From Watersipora subatra (lineage: Eukaryota > Bryozoa > Gymnolaemata > Cheilostomatida > Watersiporidae), in the NCBI RefSeq assembly GCF_963576615.1, contig NC_088708.1, positions 1,612,001 to 1,676,000 on the forward strand: a stretch of DNA of 64,000 nt. Reading direction: 5' to 3'. A program made the translations under genes and the position numbers. Positions within the stretch are counted from its first letter, which is position 1. Each line of letters begins with the position of its first letter. The notes below the pieces were generated by a model. The model did no database searches, had not been told where the DNA came from, and saw only the letters and a list, made by a program, of their open reading frames with translations. Shown piece by piece: positions 54,595-59,245 of this stretch.

Positions 54595-55684
54595 TATATA
54601 TATATAATATATACATATATAGATGCTATGCCACATCAATCGTGCATCATTATATGACCCCTTACCTTCATCACAGCAATCTATTTGAAAATAGAAATAT
54701 ACCCAATTAAAGGCACGAGATTAGCACAATGCTTGGCATATTTATAAGATGGTAACAAATATGAATGCAAATAATATCAATAATTTCATTCAGGGACTAC
54801 AGTGATTGATCAAGCTTGTGAGACTGAAGTTAATGCTGTAGGCAACGACATGGGGACAAAATGGACCAAATAAACAAGATGAGTCGGAACTCTGGATTGG
54901 TTTCCTTGACTTCTACAGCCAGAAGTTTGACTACAAGAAGAAGGTGGTCAGCATACGAACAGCTCAAGATGTCACAAAGATGGAAAAACTTTGGAATTCA
55001 GATTTTTTAGTAATTGAAGACCCGTTCAATACAGACCACAACTTGGGCAAGGCACTCACAAGAAAAAGTAAGTACCCTTTGTTACACATAAGAGTGCTCT
55101 ACTCTGTAATTCTGCGAGCAACAGCAAAGTTTACCTTAAACCAAAATTAGTCAATTCAAGTTACTACTGCTACAAATTACCACAATGTATAAAAAATTCA
55201 TTACATATAATGCGGTTTTGATATATCTAAAGATGTCAATTAATTGTAGTTTTTCTCTTGTTTGGTGATCAGCCATAATTACAATACCCAACTAGCAGCA
55301 AACCGTTAGTTATATTAAGGAACTTCATAAGCAATATTTTCATAGCTAAAGAAATAAAGCAACGACTGCTGTGTCAAGGATGTATTATGTTTAAACTCAA
55401 TGGTGAATTTATTTAAGAGAAACGATAGCAAGTAAAATTATAATCGACTAAAATAAGGACTAGTGAAGATTGCTCCTGAGACATACTCGTAGGTACTCTC
55501 CTGACATCGATGCATTGTCATCTATTTTTCAGCCAACACGCGCATATTGAGCAACCTGAGAATTGCTAGAGATGTATTTGGAAATCCTCCGGAACCGTCA
55601 CAAGAAGAGCCAATGCATGACTACTACTTGCGAAACAAACGCTTTTTCAAGTTGCCTCCAGGCTCAACGCAGAGACAAAGATGA
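20637..55684 (+). CDS. TUT4/TUT7-like: Gene 2: TUT4/TUT7-like terminal uridylyltransferase (17 exons, 5' end not found)
   Basis: Exons: 20637-20753, 26543-26726, 26971-27105, 27616-27815, 28246-28353, 34069-34122, 36472-36664, 38669-39402, 39553-39712, 40166-40252, 41739-41839, 41939-42031, 46361-46513, 51672-51785, 52786-52863, 54842-55067, 55533-55684. They sum to 2889 nt, a multiple of three, with every junction phase compatible and no internal stop; TGA is at 55682-55684. Domain order: Cx2Cx12Hx5H zinc finger; N-terminal NTase fold with a DxN in place of DxD (expected inactive, as in vertebrate TUT4/7); PAP-associated region; Pro/Thr/Met/Gln linker; CCHC knuckle; catalytic NTase with GSSANGFGSRTSDLDI and a third Asp in LQCDLSLYN; IEDPFNTDHNL. 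It should uridylate RNA 3' ends, with zinc fingers and knuckle contacting RNA. It lacks the C-terminal CCHC knuckles of vertebrates. Upstream exon(s) with the start codon were not recognised. The gene spans over 35 kb, mostly repeat-filled intron. Confidence 0.9.
20754..22884. other. Gene 2 intron, unassigned
   Basis: About 2.1 kb between the zinc-finger exon and the hAT element. Frames of up to 80 codons show no family likeness. Nothing recognised. Confidence 0.5.
23079..24889 (-). pseudogene. hAT transposase (GTF2IRD2/ZBED-like lineage), inactivated
   Basis: It starts at 24889 (MTEPKKRKVE) with a BED finger (CLICTETVAVMKEYN..RHYETKH), followed by FDFYSIAWDESTD, GVTTDGAPAMAGAHKGMAS and SDVRWLSRGAVLKRFYSLRS, and ends with the hAT C-terminal region KSRMRTKMTDSNLHDVLRIA. 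Total about 600 residues, as expected for this lineage. Breaks: a stop in the BED finger (about 24738), a frame change near 24310 and a stop near 23794. The low number of breaks points to a fairly young copy. Confidence 0.9.
24932..25280. mobile_element. Possible MITE nested in the hAT element
   Basis: It begins CGGTAGATACGAAAAGCCGA, the terminal repeat of the MITE at 43746-44298, and is flanked by gtctttttgg (24922-24931) and gcctttttgg (25281-25290), 9 of 10 alike. The right end is poorly conserved, so the call is tentative. Confidence 0.5.
25471..26542. other. Gene 2 intron with a small 29-bp repeat
   Basis: Holds four units of a 29-bp repeat (gtgaatctcagttgaagcaa plus 9 bases) at about 26075-26200. 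Otherwise nothing recognised. Confidence 0.7.
26543..26726 (+). CDS. TUT4/TUT7-like: Gene 2 exon: helical lead-in to the pseudo-NTase
   Basis: 184-nt exon between atttgacag and gtatcg, phase 0 in and phase 1 out. It encodes VAKENEQLRNIPKPTGPHLH and a helical stretch with DRKRVVEDLQQLIDKKPSLA. Its place directly before the N-terminal NTase fits the family. Confidence 0.78.
26971..27105 (+). CDS. TUT4/TUT7-like: Gene 2 exon: N-terminal NTase motif with DxN
   Basis: 135-nt exon between tttcatgcag and gtatgc. It encodes LELSGSVQAGFALKDSDTNI, aligning with the degenerate N-terminal NTase of human TUT4 (LRLYGSSCTRLGFKNSDVNI). The second catalytic Asp is Asn in both, so this module should not catalyse. 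Confidence 0.83.
27616..27815 (+). CDS. TUT4/TUT7-like: Gene 2 exon: N-terminal module, palm-like part
   Basis: 200-nt exon, acceptor gcattttag, donor gtagga. It encodes GKFKIQLIDEGKHKSHVILS, then WHPLIKQLGILLKYAAQ. Human TUT4 has LVPLVIAFRYWAKLC at the corresponding place. Its donor lies inside a tandem repeat that copies the donor several times (see the repeat at 27816). Confidence 0.8.
27816..28200. repeat. 64/67-bp tandem repeat that starts at a splice donor
   Basis: Six units begin at 27816, 27880, 27947, 28014, 28078 and 28142, each opening gtaggagtagtctcaccacc. The first unit starts at base +1 of the intron after exon 27616-27815, so the donor CAG|GTAGGA is copied at 27880, 27947, 28014 and 28142; unit 5 has CAG|TTAGGA. 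Confidence 0.92.
28246..28353 (+). CDS. TUT4/TUT7-like: Gene 2 exon: N-terminal PAP-associated segment
   Basis: 108-nt phase-0 exon between acattgcag and gtaagt. It encodes GGLLPMCMPILVVYYCQQQR and LLPVLIE. The human equivalent is GGLPPYVFALMAIFFLQQRK and PLLPVYLG. Clear family match. Confidence 0.85.
28354..29339. other. Gene 2 intron, unassigned
   Basis: Includes a purine-rich GGGAGA tract at 29110-29190. A tRNA-like string cccaagcggttaagg near 28945 lacks a matching B box. Nothing else recognised. Confidence 0.5.
29340..29556. repeat. GTCAGTCTGTGT-type minisatellite, left part
   Basis: Irregular units of gtcagtcagt grading into gtcagtctgtgt. It resumes at 30143-30225 after the inserted LINE fragment. 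Confidence 0.88.
29557..30142 (+). mobile_element. Scrambled LINE fragment inside a minisatellite
   Basis: A ~65-bp piece of reverse transcriptase (VKTGVKQGCVIAPTLFSIYL) is joined directly to ~520 bp of the endonuclease/linker region (STDSCWTDHRLVKTLLSFTL and on), the reverse of their order in a normal element. Both are almost identical to parts of the LINE at 30780-33546 (near 31920-31980 and 32816-33320), in opposite orientation. The right end carries a snap-back: gcagaggagct is followed by its inverse agctcctctgc. Confidence 0.85.
30143..30225. repeat. GTCAGTCTGTGT minisatellite, right part
   Basis: Continuation of the array interrupted at 29557. Confidence 0.88.
30655..30779. repeat. 29-bp minisatellite, left part
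   Basis: Units of tatactagtctaatgacacc followed by tactcagta. Interrupted by the LINE; continues at 33548. Confidence 0.85.
30780..33546 (-). mobile_element. 5'-truncated non-LTR retrotransposon (LINE) with C-terminal zinc finger
   Basis: Read on the - strand: end of the endonuclease domain (about 33540-33250, STDSCWTDHRLV), a linker, reverse transcriptase (GADGIPAEVFKHGG, YRGISLLSITGK, AFIDLTKAFDTVDRQ, LQYADDNALVAHTEE), then LRWAGHLVRMPNY and a CPHCNRQC...HLKTH finger. Flanked by tcagtatat at 30771-30779 and 33547-33555, a 9-bp duplication. The 3' end is a (GA)n tail. The coding line has about four breaks (stops near 32870 and 32541; frame changes near 32660 and 31680). Truncated inside the endonuclease. 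Clade not assigned with confidence. Confidence 0.9.
33548..33860. repeat. 29-bp minisatellite, right part
   Basis: About ten units of tatactagtctaatgacacc plus 9 bases; degenerate units continue towards 34015. The stretch 33861-34068 holds only this decay and TA-rich DNA. Confidence 0.88.
34069..34122 (+). CDS. TUT4/TUT7-like: Gene 2 exon: short 18-codon segment
   Basis: 54-nt phase-0 exon, acceptor cattttgtag, donor gtgagg, encoding SRMVEKTSKYLQGSINLL. It fits in frame between LLPVLIE and EQVTESYN, where human TUT4 has a short non-conserved stretch. Support comes from splice sites, phase and position only. Confidence 0.6.
34425..35463. mobile_element. Non-autonomous DNA element with CACTAGGCACTGCA subrepeats
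   Basis: Inverted ends CAGGCTTGGGGCCACTAG (left) and CTAGTGGCCCCAAGCCTA (right), 17 of 18 paired. The first and last ~250 bp are crowded with cactaggcactgcactag-type subrepeats in both directions. The YAG start would fit hAT, but I see no clear 8-bp duplication and no transposase. Confidence 0.72.
35464..36471. other. Gene 2 intron, nothing recognised
   Basis: Unique-looking AT-rich sequence; chance - strand frames of 74-82 codons only. Confidence 0.5.
36472..36664 (+). CDS. TUT4/TUT7-like: Gene 2 exon: N-terminal PAP-associated domain, FWIYMLRFYSLDF
   Basis: 193-nt exon between caatttttag and gtaagc, phase 0 in and phase 1 out. It encodes IANFWIYMLRFYSLDFDNDY and LAKSWHTGKRLAIE. It aligns with human TUT4 GQLWVELLRFYALEF and LKDWPKKRIAIEDP. 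Confidence 0.87.
36755..37786. mobile_element. Non-autonomous hAT element inside a minisatellite
   Basis: Ends TAGAGTTGTCCCGATT and AATCGGGGCATCTCTA pair imperfectly; subterminal atcggtatcggccgat-type repeats follow. It is flanked by ataactac (36747-36754) and agaactac (37787-37794), 7 of 8 alike, as expected for hAT. It splits the 45-bp array. No transposase frame; length 1032 bp. Confidence 0.8.
37787..38325. repeat. 45-bp minisatellite, about 12 copies
   Basis: Units of atcttatcagtaaatcagta followed by 25 bases. A partial unit at 36718-36754 lies on the other side of the hAT element. The 226-codon frame here is an artefact of a 45-bp unit without stops. Confidence 0.94.
38669..39402 (+). 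CDS. TUT4/TUT7-like: Gene 2 large exon: end of N-terminal module and low-complexity linker
   Basis: 734-nt exon, acceptor tacttttag, donor gtaagt. The first ~36 residues (EPGCPKNNLCQIVSSLSVLD, then FLRHCFNHF) close the N-terminal PAP-associated domain. About 200 residues of Pro/Thr/Met/Gln-rich, probably disordered sequence follow, including near-identical 12-residue repeats of TPGQVLTQPTMA built from a 36-bp tandem unit. It ends FSFDYLR before the CCHC exon. The linker replaces the long acidic linker of vertebrate TUT4. Confidence 0.85.
38947..39071 (+). repeat. 36-bp coding minisatellite in the gene 2 linker
   Basis: Three to four near-identical 36-bp units around acaccagggcaggtgttgac, in frame and encoding TPGQVLTQPTMA-like repeats. 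The unit is a multiple of three, so copy changes keep the frame. Confidence 0.85.
39553..39712 (+). CDS. TUT4/TUT7-like: Gene 2 exon: CCHC zinc knuckle
   Basis: 160-nt exon between cttacacag and gtattg. It contains CHKCQEAGHTAQQC, an exact Cx2Cx4Hx4C knuckle, as found just before the catalytic module of TUT4/7 (CSLCKREGHLKKDC). Then comes LTDEQKNFLSKLLKCIK. Confidence 0.93.
39713..40165. other. Gene 2 intron, nothing recognised
   Basis: Unique-looking intron between the CCHC exon and the next exon. Confidence 0.5.
40166..40252 (+). CDS. TUT4/TUT7-like: Gene 2 exon: helix before the catalytic NTase
   Basis: 87-nt exon, acceptor attttcag, donor gtatgt. It encodes AENEISDEENQRRESLVANL and TNLVQQHYP, joining in phase to the NTase exon. 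Confidence 0.83.
40925..41600. repeat. 14-bp minisatellite, about 48 copies
   Basis: Units of gaggcagcagtacg and variants (gtatg, gtatt). Open frames on both strands are repeat artefacts. Lies in the gene 2 intron before the catalytic NTase exon; 40253-40924 before it holds nothing recognised. Confidence 0.95.
41739..41839 (+). CDS. TUT4/TUT7-like: Gene 2 exon: catalytic NTase signature
   Basis: 101-nt exon between attgttgcag and gtaagg. It encodes DSKLAIFGSSANGFGSRTSD followed by LDISWILEGQEKMK. Both metal-binding Asp of the DxD pair are present. Confidence 0.92.
41939..42031 (+). CDS. TUT4/TUT7-like: Gene 2 exon: NTase helical segment
   Basis: 93-nt phase-0 exon between gtgttacag and gtaaaa. 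It encodes PGLISDTIKSVASLLRKLPG and CTEIQSVTNCK, aligning with human TUT4 VRTIEELARVLRKHSG. Confidence 0.85.
42062..43512. mobile_element. TA-flanked DNA element, non-autonomous
   Basis: Ends CTCTAGGACACTTTTATTTCGC and the inverse of CCCTAGGACATTTATGTATTCGC, flanked by TA at 42060-42061 and 43513-43514. Inside are tttcgcg-rich subterminal stretches in inverted orientation. A Tc1/mariner-type MITE is the likeliest class. It contains the piggyBac-like insert at 42440-43092. Confidence 0.7.
42440..43092. mobile_element. piggyBac-like remnant nested in the TA element
   Basis: Ends CCCTTTCGCTGCCA and the inverse CTCTTTCACTGCCA resemble piggyBac-type termini. An acidic stretch near 42740-42840 (DLDFRDYTDN, then VSDSGESNS) resembles the N-terminus of such transposases. 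The TTAA flanks are degenerate. Confidence 0.45.
43746..44298. mobile_element. MITE with ~45-bp inverted ends and 10-bp target duplication
   Basis: Inverted ends start CGGTAGATACGAAAAGCCGA and extend through cactgaatgactgaacag. Perfect 10-bp duplication ctaaatagca at 43736-43745 and 44299-44308. Length is 553 bp, no coding frame. A 9-11 bp duplication suggests a Mutator-like source; not proven. Confidence 0.85.
44566..45152. repeat. 14-bp minisatellite, about 42 copies
   Basis: Units of gatgagtaagtgcc with agcgag/agtgag variants. Open - strand frames are artefacts. Confidence 0.95.
45540..45940. repeat. Alternating 31/36-bp minisatellite
   Basis: Two related units share acaagtgtgagtgtcatcag and then end tacttgacagc (31 bp) or tgtcttagttgacagc (36 bp), loosely alternating, about 12 units. 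Confidence 0.9.
46050..46128. repeat. 15-bp tandem repeat, 5 copies
   Basis: Units of aaaatactttgctgc, decaying to aaaataccttgcagc. Confidence 0.85.
46361..46513 (+). CDS. TUT4/TUT7-like: Gene 2 exon: third catalytic Asp, IDERLRTLGF
   Basis: 153-nt phase-0 exon between ttcttgtag and gtaacc. It encodes VPIVKLTVDGLQCDLSLYNQ, then LALQNTKLLKKYSRIDERLR and TLGFFIKAFAK. The Asp in CDLSLYN is the third catalytic residue. Confidence 0.92.
46629..51590. repeat. About 5-kb array of a 32-bp repeat, roughly 154 units
   Basis: Units of actagttgaactactaggtc followed by tacttgcagtgc, with few variable positions (aac/gac, tac/cac, ttgc/tcgc, tgc/tgt). No unique spacers, so it is a minisatellite and not a CRISPR. 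It fills the gene 2 intron between exons 46361-46513 and 51672-51785. Each unit carries an acceptor-like ctacttgcag. Confidence 0.97.
51672..51785 (+). CDS. TUT4/TUT7-like: Gene 2 exon: PAP-associated core, LSSYAYILM
   Basis: 114-nt phase-0 exon between gatatacag and gtgact. It encodes EYEMADVYQRTLSSYAYILM and LIFYLQRCDPPVLPVLQE. Confidence 0.93.
51845..52530. repeat. 16-bp minisatellite in a gene 2 intron
   Basis: About 42 units of catgttgtggactact, the same repeat as 12153-12962 in the homologous intron of gene 1. Confidence 0.95.
52786..52863 (+). CDS. TUT4/TUT7-like: Gene 2 exon: VEGWNTWF segment
   Basis: 78-nt phase-0 exon between atattgcag and gtatgt. It encodes MYADDIKPENLVEGWNTWFF and QDEKVL, as human KPEIFVDGWNIYFFDQ. 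Confidence 0.88.
52864..54841. other. Gene 2 intron with small repeats
   Basis: Contains an ~80-bp direct duplication around 53331 and 53431 (actttcaaacttcatatcat), a GT microsatellite at about 53665-53690 and a TA microsatellite at 54538-54622. Nothing else recognised. Confidence 0.65.
54842..55067 (+). CDS. TUT4/TUT7-like: Gene 2 exon: ELWIGFLDFY to IEDPF..HNL
   Basis: 226-nt exon between atgctgtag and gtaagt. It encodes NKQDESELWIGFLDFYSQKF and LVIEDPFNTDHNLGKALTRK. It includes the 118-bp stretch identical to gene 1. Confidence 0.93.
55533..55684 (+). CDS. TUT4/TUT7-like: Gene 2 terminal exon and stop
   Basis: 152-nt last exon after tatttttcag. It completes a split codon, then encodes NTRILSNLRIARDVFGNP and a basic tail ending LPPGSTQRQR before TGA at 55682-55684. 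No CCHC knuckle follows. Confidence 0.88.
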
Positions 55685-58600
55685 TAAGCTAAAAGTGGAC
55701 AAGCTCGCGTGTGAAGTTTGAACTTGAAGCATTGATGGTGACTGAGAAACTGAATCTAACCACTCTTATCATCTGTGTATTTATTTATCTTATTATCTAT
55801 TTGACCAATTTTTATTTTTTTAAAACAAACATATTCAAAAAATTTTCTTAATCGTTAAATGTATAACATATTTTGTTAGAATAACTTTACACATTTACTA
55901 GAGCAAAATTTTTATAGATTTGCATCAAGAGTTTGAGATGTTTATTTTGTCTGTCAACTTTATTATATACCTACTTGCTTTTACAAAATTGATGCCTTGG
56001 AAAACGAGAAAAAGAAAAGAGAGAAAAAACAACGAGCAAGAGAAAGGATGAGTAAGAGATCAAAGTGGCTGTTGACAACACATTTAGATCAGGATAATAA
56101 TACATATATATATTATAAACTTTACGTCAACCTCTGTCCGGTGGTAGAGTCTCATAGCATAGTGATATAAAAGCGGCTGGAATAATACTATGCATTCGTA
56201 ACGTAGTGTTACCAAAGCTCTCTCGCCTCACTCTTTTCAGCTCTGGTCTAAAAACCTCGGCATAGCTGGTTTCTTTTCGGCCTCATTCATAGACATCGAA
56301 ATTACTGTACACTACATTTCCTCAAGTTTTCATTGAGATTAATGATAGTCAGTATTGATGCAACAACACTATTAGTGTAGGAGATGATTCAATGTCCATA
56401 ACACGATAACATCCTGATTTGTAAAAACGTCATGAAAACTGACAATAGACTGAGTATGAATGGGACAAACCAAGAAAGCCCAATAACCAGTTGCAAATAA
56501 TAAAAGGTGCCACAAATAAAAGGTGCAAAAAACATAAGGTGCGATAATAAAAAGTGTGATAATAAAAATGCTATAATAAAAATGCACATTCCAGCATTTT
56601 ATTTATTGGCATGTCTGATCAATATGCCTATAACATGCTGAACTTTTCGTTTTACTACTTCAGCACCTCTGGCTTCACAAGCTTGTATAACAGAAAATGA
56701 TATGCCTTCAAATACTAATTTTAAAGTTAGATATTATAACATTCATTAAATTAGCTAGAGATTTAGATTGTTCGGTGGCTTCATCCTTCATCCTTCCGCC
56801 TGATGTATAGATATAGATCTCAAACTCAAGATATAAACTCAAGATATAGGTTTTGCTGGTACAAAGCCATCTTTGAGAGAGGCAGGTTTAGATGAGTTAT
56901 CCTGTAATGCAACGACACAGCTTTATTGACATGACACAGTAGCATCTCCTGACTGACACGAGACCATAGTATCACTGAACTGACGTGACGTACAGCACCA
57001 TCTGATATGTGTTATGCAATAACAGTACTTGGCTGGTCAGGGAATAGCTCGCCACTATTAGGTGTAGTGGTAGCTTGATGATCCGCCTTACGTGGTAATT
57101 CAATAGCAACACTTGGCTGGTCAGAAAATAGCTCACCTTCACTAGGTGTCTCGGCAGTTAGATCACAGGAGGGTACTGGAAACATGAGCTGGTCATCGAT
57201 GAGCAATTGCGGAGTCTACGACGAAGCCAACTTCTCAAAAGACTTAACATGTGCTTGATTACGCTTCAGCAACTTCCCATCCTTCTTAAGCAGCACCTCA
57301 AGAGCATCAGCGCTCACCACAGTAGCAATTCGTGGCTTCTTTTTAGAACCATCTACAATTTTGACTGGCTGCAAGTCTTAATGGACTCCTATCTTGAGTT
57401 TCATGTCTATGGTCATAATTATTTCGCCGTTGTCTTGCTTTCAGTAACCCATGTTTAGTGTAGAAACGTCATGGCTAATCTGCTGAGTGAGCTGTGATTC
57501 ATTATCTGCCAGTAACTGCTAAACCTGACCATGGTGCACTTCTGTTCTGTCAGCCTACTCAGCCAATCAAACTAAGGGAAGACATTTAAGGTTATTTTAA
57601 GAAGAAAGCTTAAAGAAAAAAATGATGGCTACAAACTGCATAAAATTATGTTTCAGATAATAAAATTACCTAAGGTGAATTATGAAAACAAATGATGGCC
57701 AATGATTAAAAATGTTCATTAAAAATGGCTAATGTTCATACTTATACATTAGCCTTTTCGCAAAAACATACTTGCGTGATCAAATATAATGAAAGACAGC
57801 AATGGACAGAATGGAAGACAAATATCTTTCATTTTGATAGTATGCAAAACACCGAAATAGTTGTCTGTTCTCAAAAAGCATTACCGTTTTGGGCGAACCG
57901 ATGTTCTCTGCCCTGAACCGACAAACGCTGGCTCGACGATTATAGCCTCGGATACTACGCATCGAGTCAATGTTGCGACGATGACCTTCAAATTGTTCAA
58001 TGTTGTCAATCTTATGGTTAGCACATGATTTCCGGTTTGATAAAGTTTAATGGAAAGGTAGTCAGCTGTTTCTCATGAACTTGTATTTGAACAACTTGGA
58101 GTATCTTGTATTTAAACGGTGACCTAGCAGTAGCAGGTTTTGTTTTATCAAACTAAATTATTCATCATTTTTGTGAATTGAAGTTTATTGCTTGTATTTC
58201 AGTAACATTTTTTCAATATTAAAGCCGGTTTTAGAATATTGCTGTGCAAACTTTAATCGTCGGTGATTTTCATGTATACTTGAAATAATACTGTTTTTTC
58301 AATTTGCATTTTATTCTATTAGGTCTCGTGTTATATTATTGAGATTAGGTAGCTTCAGTTTGCCACTCTTGTCGTATACACGCAATATATATTTTTGCAG
58401 ACATCAGTTTTAAAAAAGATGTGATATCCAATGGGTTGTGTTTATATTCAAACTTGGGTAGTTGAAATTTATATTACAATTTATTCTTGATTTGTGCACT
58501 GCGTATGAACTGGAATCATTGCACATACTGTTTTTTGTACATACACTTAGTAAAGCTCGAACTATTACAATTAACCTTATGAACGTCTGTCAAACCAAAC

Positions 58601-58730
58601 CTTGTGTATGACAAATCGGTGACATTAGTTTGTCAAATGTATTTTTTATTGTAGTATTTTGTCATCAGTTTGTGCAATAGTTTAGCAAGGCTTGTGCAAA
58701 CAATATCACAAACTACGATAAAAAAGTCAA
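55685..58730. other. Region downstream of gene 2
   Basis: Should start with the gene 2 3' untranslated region; no clean nearby poly(A) hexamer (first AATAAA at 56499). It includes the retroelement scrap at 57010-57460. Otherwise nothing recognised. Confidence 0.5.
57010..57460 (-). mobile_element. Possible fossil of an LTR-retroelement pol 3' end
   Basis: On the - strand a stretch such as LEVLLKKDGKLLKRNQAHVK looks like the region after the integrase core in Ty3/gypsy-type polyproteins, followed by an acidic tail with two GELF(S/P)DQPS repeats. Broken, no LTR found. Weak identification. Confidence 0.3.
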
Positions 58731-58787
58731 GAATTATATTCTTGACTTTTATATATATTATATAAAAAGTCAAGGCAGGCTGGTTCC

Positions 58788-59228
58788 TTGGTAGCCCAGT
58801 TGGAGGATAAAGAAAAGCAAGACAGAGACTCTGAATTTAGAGCCAAGAACCTGATCCTTTTTGGAATAGAAGAGAGTGACAATAGAGAGGAATGGGCACA
58901 GCAAGTAGACAAAATCATTAAAGATTGCCATATTGACATGAAAGTAGAAAAGAATAACAGCTATAGGTTAGGTAGGTACGATGCTTCAAAGCACAAAGAG
59001 CGACCTCGCCCTCTTAGAATATCCACCAGGTCTGAAAATCAAATGTTTGAGTTGTTGAGCAGGATTAATGGCATGAAGCTGTCAGGTATTTTTGCTAGAA
59101 AAGATCTTTCTAAGAAAGAACAAGAAGAGGATTTTCGGCTTCGAAAGGAGTTGAGAGAAACGAGGGAGGCAGACCCAGATTCTGCGTACAAAATCAAAAA
59201 AGGGAAAATAATAAAAGTGAACAAGTAA
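58788..59228 (+). CDS. LINE ORF1, 5'-truncated RNA-binding protein
   Basis: About 146 codons ending TAA at 59226-59228. It reads LEDKEKQDRDSEFRAKNLIL then FGIEESDNREEW, YRLGRYD, RPRPLRI and KDLSKKEQEEDFRLRKELRE, the pattern of ORF1 proteins with an RRM-like core and basic C-terminus found in CR1/Jockey-group LINEs. The N-terminal part (usually coiled coil or zinc finger) is missing, consistent with 5' truncation. The open frame begins inside the element, so no start codon is proposed. Confidence 0.75.
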   Translation: MVAQLEDKEKQDRDSEFRAKNLILFGIEESDNREEWAQQVDKIIKDCHIDMKVEKNNSYRLGRYDASKHKERPRPLRISTRSENQMFELLSRINGMKLSGIFARKDLSKKEQEEDFRLRKELRETREADPDSAYKIKKGKIIKVNK

Positions 59229-59245
59229 TAACATCGATTAAAATC

